Source: Luteimonas panaciterrae (lineage in GTDB: Bacteria; Pseudomonadota; Gammaproteobacteria; Xanthomonadales; Xanthomonadaceae). From it: a stretch of 64,000 bases of DNA. Every line of letters begins with the position of its first letter. Positions within the stretch are counted from its first letter, which is position 1. The position numbers were made by a program, and so were the translations under genes. A model generated the notes under the pieces. The model saw nothing but the letters and a program-made list of their open reading frames with translations, made no database searches and was not told the origin of the DNA. Of this stretch, positions 60,855-64,000 are shown piece after piece. Location: the NCBI RefSeq assembly GCF_020511115.1, contig NZ_JAJAVH010000011.1, forward strand, positions 62,001 to 126,000, read 5' to 3'.

Positions 60855-62147
60855 TCAGCCGCCGTCCGCAAAGGCCGATCCGTTCTGCTCCAGGCGGTCC
60901 ATCACGCGATGGACGTCGTGCGTGGCGACGCCGCGCCTGCGATCGGGCAGGGCGAAGAACGCCGGATGCTCGAGCGTCCGCGTCATGTCCTGCAGGCCGC
61001 TGTCCCAGTGCTGGCGCATGGTGGTGGTCGCGAAGGCGTAGTCCTTGAACTGCTCCTCGAGCGGCTTGGCCTGATAGATCAGCTGGATGATGTTGTAGAC
61101 GCGGTCGTCGAGATAGGGCGCGAGCGTGTTCTGCAGGTGTTCCGGCACCTTGCCGTCGGGCAGGGTCTGGATCAGTTCCGTCAACGCTGCGCGCAATTGC
61201 TGGATGCGTGCGACCAGATCGGTGCCGCGACGGGTGCGGCTGGAGTACTGGATGTCCTTCACGCGTTCCAGCACGTCCATGACGGTTTGCGGTCGTGAGC
61301 CGCGTGCGCTCCACAGATCGACCTGCAGCGCGAGCGTGTCCTGCCGCGGCCATTCGCCGAGGATGCGTTCCAGCGGCGTGTTCGAGACCAGGCCGCCGTC
61401 CCAGTAGCGCTTGCCGTCGATCTCGATGGCGGCGAAGGCGGGCGGCAACGCGCCGGACGCCATGATGTGTTCGGGCCGGATACGCGTGCGGGCGCTGTCG
61501 AAATATTCGAAATTGCCGGTGTCGGATTCGGTGGCGCCGACGGTCAGGCGCACGGACTTGTCGGCGTGGATGCGGTCGAAATCGACCAGGCGCTCGAGCG
61601 TTTCGCGCAACGGCGTGGTGTCGTAGAAACTCACCGCGGCATCGCTGCCATCCTGATAGAGGAAGGGCGATAGATGGCGCGCGACGAAGAATCCGCGCTG
61701 CCCTTGCAGCAGCGCCGCCATCGCGCTCATCCAGCCGACCCAGGCATCGCGCTGCGCATTGTTCGGCGACGTACTGTTTGGCAGCAGGCCCAGCGCGAGG
61801 CGAATGACATCGGCGGGCAGGCCGAGCGCGCCCGTGGGCCGGCAGATCAGTTCCCAGAATTCGCGCAGCCGGTCCAGACGATGCTCGGGCGCGTTGCCGG
61901 CGAGGATCGCCGCGTTGATCGCGCCGATAGAGATGCCGGCGAACCAGTTGGGACGGATGCCGGCGGTGTGCAGGCCTTCGTAGACGCCGCACTGATAGGC
62001 GCCGAGCGCGCCACCGCCCTGCAGGACGAGGGCGACGGAAGGATACTTCGCGACGGATGCACGGACCGCTGCGAGCGGATCGCGCGCGGAGGTGATATTC
62101 ACCGTCGTGCGCCCCGCAACTTTGGCTTTCACTTTTTTGTTTTTCAC
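60855..62147 (-). CDS. Patatin-like phospholipase (RssA-type) with DUF3734-like tail
   Basis: A ~430-aa patatin-family lipid acyl hydrolase. The Gly-rich oxyanion loop GGGALGAYQCGVYEGL (about 44-59), nucleophile GISIG with Ser73 and the catalytic Asp in YWDGGLVSN are complete. The C-terminal ~120 residues (KDIQYSSRTRRGT...) match the DUF3734-type tail of proteobacterial patatins. I choose GTG 62147 (VKNKKVKAKV), since the longer frame to 62267 runs through an array of hairpin repeats, whose translation would be LPPNPRRFAAPPLPKGA. It hydrolyses membrane lipids or phospholipids in the cell. Downstream is only the proline-rich gene. Confidence 0.88.
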   Translation of the reverse strand: MKNKKVKAKVAGRTTVNITSARDPLAAVRASVAKYPSVALVLQGGGALGAYQCGVYEGLHTAGIRPNWFAGISIGAINAAILAGNAPEHRLDRLREFWELICRPTGALGLPADVIRLALGLLPNSTSPNNAQRDAWVGWMSAMAALLQGQRGFFVARHLSPFLYQDGSDAAVSFYDTTPLRETLERLVDFDRIHADKSVRLTVGATESDTGNFEYFDSARTRIRPEHIMASGALPPAFAAIEIDGKRYWDGGLVSNTPLERILGEWPRQDTLALQVDLWSARGSRPQTVMDVLERVKDIQYSSRTRRGTDLVARIQQLRAALTELIQTLPDGKVPEHLQNTLAPYLDDRVYNIIQLIYQAKPLEEQFKDYAFATTTMRQHWDSGLQDMTRTLEHPAFFALPDRRRGVATHDVHRVMDRLEQNGSAFADGG

Positions 62148-62163
62148 TGCGTTCCGGAGAAAA

Positions 62164-62281
62164 GCCCCCTTTGGTAAAGGGGGCGCCGCGAAGCGGCGGG
62201 GATTCGGGGGTAAAGTGCCTGGGGCCCGAAGTTTGCGTAGCAAACTTTGGGGCTTTAGCTGGCGCAAGCGCCGGCTAAAGC
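62164..62281. repeat. Array of four consecutive hairpins
   Basis: Four stems in 118 bases: GCCCCCTTT/AAAGGGGGC (62164-62184), CGCCGC/GCGGCG (62184-62198), AAGTTTGC/GCAAACTT (62229-62247, extendable by G-U), and GCTTTAGCTGGCGC paired with GCGCCGGCTAAAGC (62252-62281, 14 bp with one G-U and an AA loop). They fill nearly all of the gap between the dehydrogenase stop and the patatin start on the same strand. They look like extragenic repeat units joined in tandem and could set mRNA stability or differential expression. Confidence 0.85.
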
Positions 62282-62285
62282 AGTT

Positions 62286-63086
62286 TCATTGCATGTACCA
62301 GCCGTGGCTGACCACCAGGCTCTGCCCGGTCAATGCATTGGTCTCGAACGCGGCCAGGAACAGCGCGGTATTGGCGACGTCGTCGACGGTGGTGAATTCA
62401 CCATCCACGGTGTCCTTGAGCATCACGTTCTTCACCACTTCCTGCTCGGTGATGCCGAACTCCTTGGCCTGTTCGGGAATCTGCTTCTCCACCAGCGGCG
62501 TACGCACGAAGCCGGGGCAGATGACATTGGCGCGAACACCATATTCGGCGGCTTCCTTGGCCACCACGCGGGCGAGGCCGAGCAGGCCGTGCTTCGCGGT
62601 GACGTAGGGCGCCTTCAGCTTGGAGGCTTCGTGCGAATGCACCGAACCCATGTAGATGATCGCGCCGCCCCCGCCGTTGCCTTGCGCGTGGCGCTTCTGC
62701 ATGTCCTTCAGGCACTCGCGCGTGGTGAGAAAGGCGCCGTCGAGATGGATGGCGAGCATCTTCTTCCAGTCGGCGAGACTGAAGTCGGTGATGCGGTTGA
62801 CGATCTGGATGCCGGCGTTGGACACCAGCACATCGACGCGGCCGTAGTGCGCGACCGCCTTGGCGACGCCGTCCACGACCTGCTGCTCGTCGGTGACGTC
62901 CATCGCCACCGCGAGCGCGTCGCCGCCGGCGTTGCGGATTTCGGTGGCCGTGGCTTCGGCGGCGTCGAGTTTGAGATCGGCGATCACCACCTTGCCGCCG
63001 TTGGCGGCGTACACCTCGGCGATGCGCTTGCCGATGCCGCTGGCGGCGCCGGTGACTAGGCAGACTTTGTTGTCGAGACGGGACAT
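62286..63086 (-). CDS. hbdH: 3-hydroxybutyrate dehydrogenase
   Basis: A 266-aa short-chain dehydrogenase. NAD motif TGAASGIG at 12-19, NAG at 90-92, catalytic Ser148, Tyr161 and Lys165 (YVTAKHG). The [22 protein letters not shown] segment and the C-terminal [13 protein letters not shown] are those of D-3-hydroxybutyrate dehydrogenase, which oxidises 3-hydroxybutyrate to acetoacetate. ATG 63086 follows GGAGAACCCCC; the longer frame to 63128 is unlikely. It works downstream of PhaZ. The hairpin array separates it from the patatin gene behind it. Confidence 0.93.
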   Translation of the reverse strand: MSRLDNKVCLVTGAASGIGKRIAEVYAANGGKVVIADLKLDAAEATATEIRNAGGDALAVAMDVTDEQQVVDGVAKAVAHYGRVDVLVSNAGIQIVNRITDFSLADWKKMLAIHLDGAFLTTRECLKDMQKRHAQGNGGGGAIIYMGSVHSHEASKLKAPYVTAKHGLLGLARVVAKEAAEYGVRANVICPGFVRTPLVEKQIPEQAKEFGITEQEVVKNVMLKDTVDGEFTTVDDVANTALFLAAFETNALTGQSLVVSHGWYMQ

Positions 63087-63121
63087 GGGGGTTCTCCGGG
63101 TAGTCCTGCGGTTGTTTTTGC

Positions 63122-63218
63122 TCGTCATTCCTGCGAAAGCAGGAATCCAGCGCCTCTTGCTCCACGATTGGCAGTTAACGATAAAGTCACTGGATTCCTG
63201 CTTTCGCAGGAATGACGA
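63122..63218. repeat. REP-like inverted pair, TTCCTGCGAAAGCAGGAA type
   Basis: A 29-bp perfect inverted pair: left copy 63122-63150, containing TTCCTGCGAAAGCAGGAA, and right copy 63190-63218, its exact reverse complement. Each copy folds as TTCCTGC-GAAA-GCAGGAA. Compared with the 55426 element the stem sequence differs in complementary fashion (CCCAG/CTGGG versus TCCTG/CAGGA) while the GCGAAAGC loop is constant. It lies between the dehydrogenase and the alkaline phosphatase gene. Confidence 0.88.
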
Positions 63219-63300
63219 ACCGAGAGTTCAAAGGCCGTAATGTAGGGGCATAGACGTTCAAGCACGGTCGCGGTTGCAAGCAAGGCCGCAACGATCCGTT

Positions 63301-64000
63301 TCACTTGCCCTCGCGCACGAAGCTGGAAGGGTCCGGCAATTCCACCGGCACGCCGTCGCCATTGCAGCCGCCGGCCGCGCACAGGCGCGCGCGCAGCGTC
63401 GGCATGGCCTGCACGATGAAGTGGTAGATCGTGTTCTGTTCCACCGAACCACGCACCGCGTCGCTGCCCGGGCCGCGCGCCCAGATGCCGACGTCGTCGC
63501 CGCCGTGCGATTCGGCCTTCGTCGGTACCAGCGCTTCCTGCAGGTAGTCGGGATCTTCAGTGTTGACGTTGGTGAGATCGGGGCGGCCTTGCACGGGTTC
63601 GAAGCTGCTGGCGACGTGATCGTAGCGCTTGGGCCCGGCCGGCTGCTGGTTGCTGGCGCCGGTGTTGCCGGGACCGTTGCTGTAGTTGAGCGTGGTGTAG
63701 GGCAAGCCGGTGGCATCGCGTGCGTAGTCGCCCGCGTTGTCGTCCTCTCCGCTGCTGCCGCGCACCTTGCCGAGGATGGGATTGCCGCGCACCGGATAGC
63801 CGACGAAGCTCAGCGTGTGCGAATGATCGGCGGTGACGATGATCAGCGTGTCGTCGTTCGAAGTCGCATCCACCGCTGCCTGCACCGCTTCGGACATCGC
63901 GATCGTGTCGGTGAGCGCGCGGTAGGCGTTGCCGTAGTGGTTGGCGTGGTCGATGCGGCCCCCTTCGACCATCAGCACGTAGCCGTTCGGATTGCGCGAC
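63301..64000 (-). CDS. Alkaline phosphatase, C-terminal part (cut by window edge)
   Basis: The C-terminal ~232 residues of an alkaline phosphatase. The frame stays open to the right edge with no true start, so the gene begins outside the window. Metal motifs: VEGGRIDHANH (second metal site) and VTADHSHT (Asp/His ligands); a histidine for the last ligand is in AESHGGDDVG. The end has a Cys-Xaa-Xaa-Xaa-Xaa-Cys pair (LCAAGGC). Probably secreted, as for its relatives, but its N terminus is not visible. It hydrolyses phosphomonoesters, usually induced at low phosphate. Confidence 0.93.
   Translation of the reverse strand, partial: SRNPNGYVLMVEGGRIDHANHYGNAYRALTDTIAMSEAVQAAVDATSNDDTLIIVTADHSHTLSFVGYPVRGNPILGKVRGSSGEDDNAGDYARDATGLPYTTLNYSNGPGNTGASNQQPAGPKRYDHVASSFEPVQGRPDLTNVNTEDPDYLQEALVPTKAESHGGDDVGIWARGPGSDAVRGSVEQNTIYHFIVQAMPTLRARLCAAGGCNGDGVPVELPDPSSFVREGK

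Noticed and set aside
1..64000. CRISPR arrays, tRNA/rRNA genes, insertion sequences, prophage genes
   Set aside because: Looked for regular spaced repeats, cloverleaf sequences, transposase or integrase motifs on both strands and found none I can support.

Overview
The window is a high-GC, gene-dense chromosomal segment of a free-living Gram-negative bacterium, most consistent with the order Xanthomonadales (Xanthomonadaceae/Lysobacteraceae or Rhodanobacteraceae). The pointers are a HutF-type histidine pathway, many exported hydrolases and lipoproteins, a TonB-dependent receptor, the DUF3649/PepSY/DUF3325 iron-uptake trio, a TorF-type porin joined to kdpFABC, and hairpin-type extragenic repeats. 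I see no tRNA, rRNA, CRISPR array, transposase, integrase or phage gene. About 60 protein genes are supported. The last one, an alkaline phosphatase, is cut by the right edge.

Layout. 0-3 kb: hutI and hutF, divergent, with a tiny membrane protein ahead of hutI. 3-5.7 kb: an ECF sigma factor, a four-helix membrane partner and a serine hydrolase, translationally coupled. 5.7-7.8 kb: alkylation repair (Ada/AraC-AlkA fusion plus Ogt). 8-12.8 kb: exported phosphodiesterase, small exported proteins and an S41 peptidase. 12.9-14.6 kb: hutU, separated from the other hut genes. 14.7-21 kb: mixed genes, including a membrane protein with primase-polymerase-like residues and a ClpP-like lipoprotein. 21-22.4 kb: a second ECF sigma/four-helix pair. 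22.5-24.9 kb: Fur-box-associated iron-uptake operon. 25-34.7 kb: WYL regulator, transporters (LysE, EamA, MHS-type MFS), DUF72, VOC, serine hydrolase and an ABC exporter. 34.7-43.8 kb: TorF porin, kdpFABC and kdpDE, with a good candidate KdpE site upstream. 43.9-52.7 kb: DUF885 peptidase-like lipoprotein, GFA protein, DUF4349 lipoprotein, TonB receptor, PD40 protein, SpeG and an exported cyclophilin. 52.9-55.4 kb: PadR regulator, HAAS/sensor membrane protein and alpha/beta hydrolase, coupled. 55.5-63.1 kb: intracellular PHA depolymerase, methyltransferase, MFS, HemJ-like protein, a proline-rich protein of unknown role, patatin and 3-hydroxybutyrate dehydrogenase. 63.3-64 kb: alkaline phosphatase.

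How the genes work together. HutU, HutI and HutF supply steps 2-4 of histidine breakdown by the five-step route (hutH and hutG are not here). KdpFABC with KdpDE is a complete high-affinity potassium uptake system, and a porin gene appears to share its transcript. PhaZ and 3-hydroxybutyrate dehydrogenase together mobilise stored polyhydroxybutyrate. The AlkA fusion and Ogt form one alkylation-repair operon. The most interesting items are the primase-polymerase-like membrane protein, the two paralogous ECF/four-helix modules, the TorF-kdp linkage with a 17-bp KdpE-like site, a mini-protein resembling a TonB-receptor plug, a four-hairpin intergenic array near 62.2 kb, and two covarying REP-like inverted pairs.
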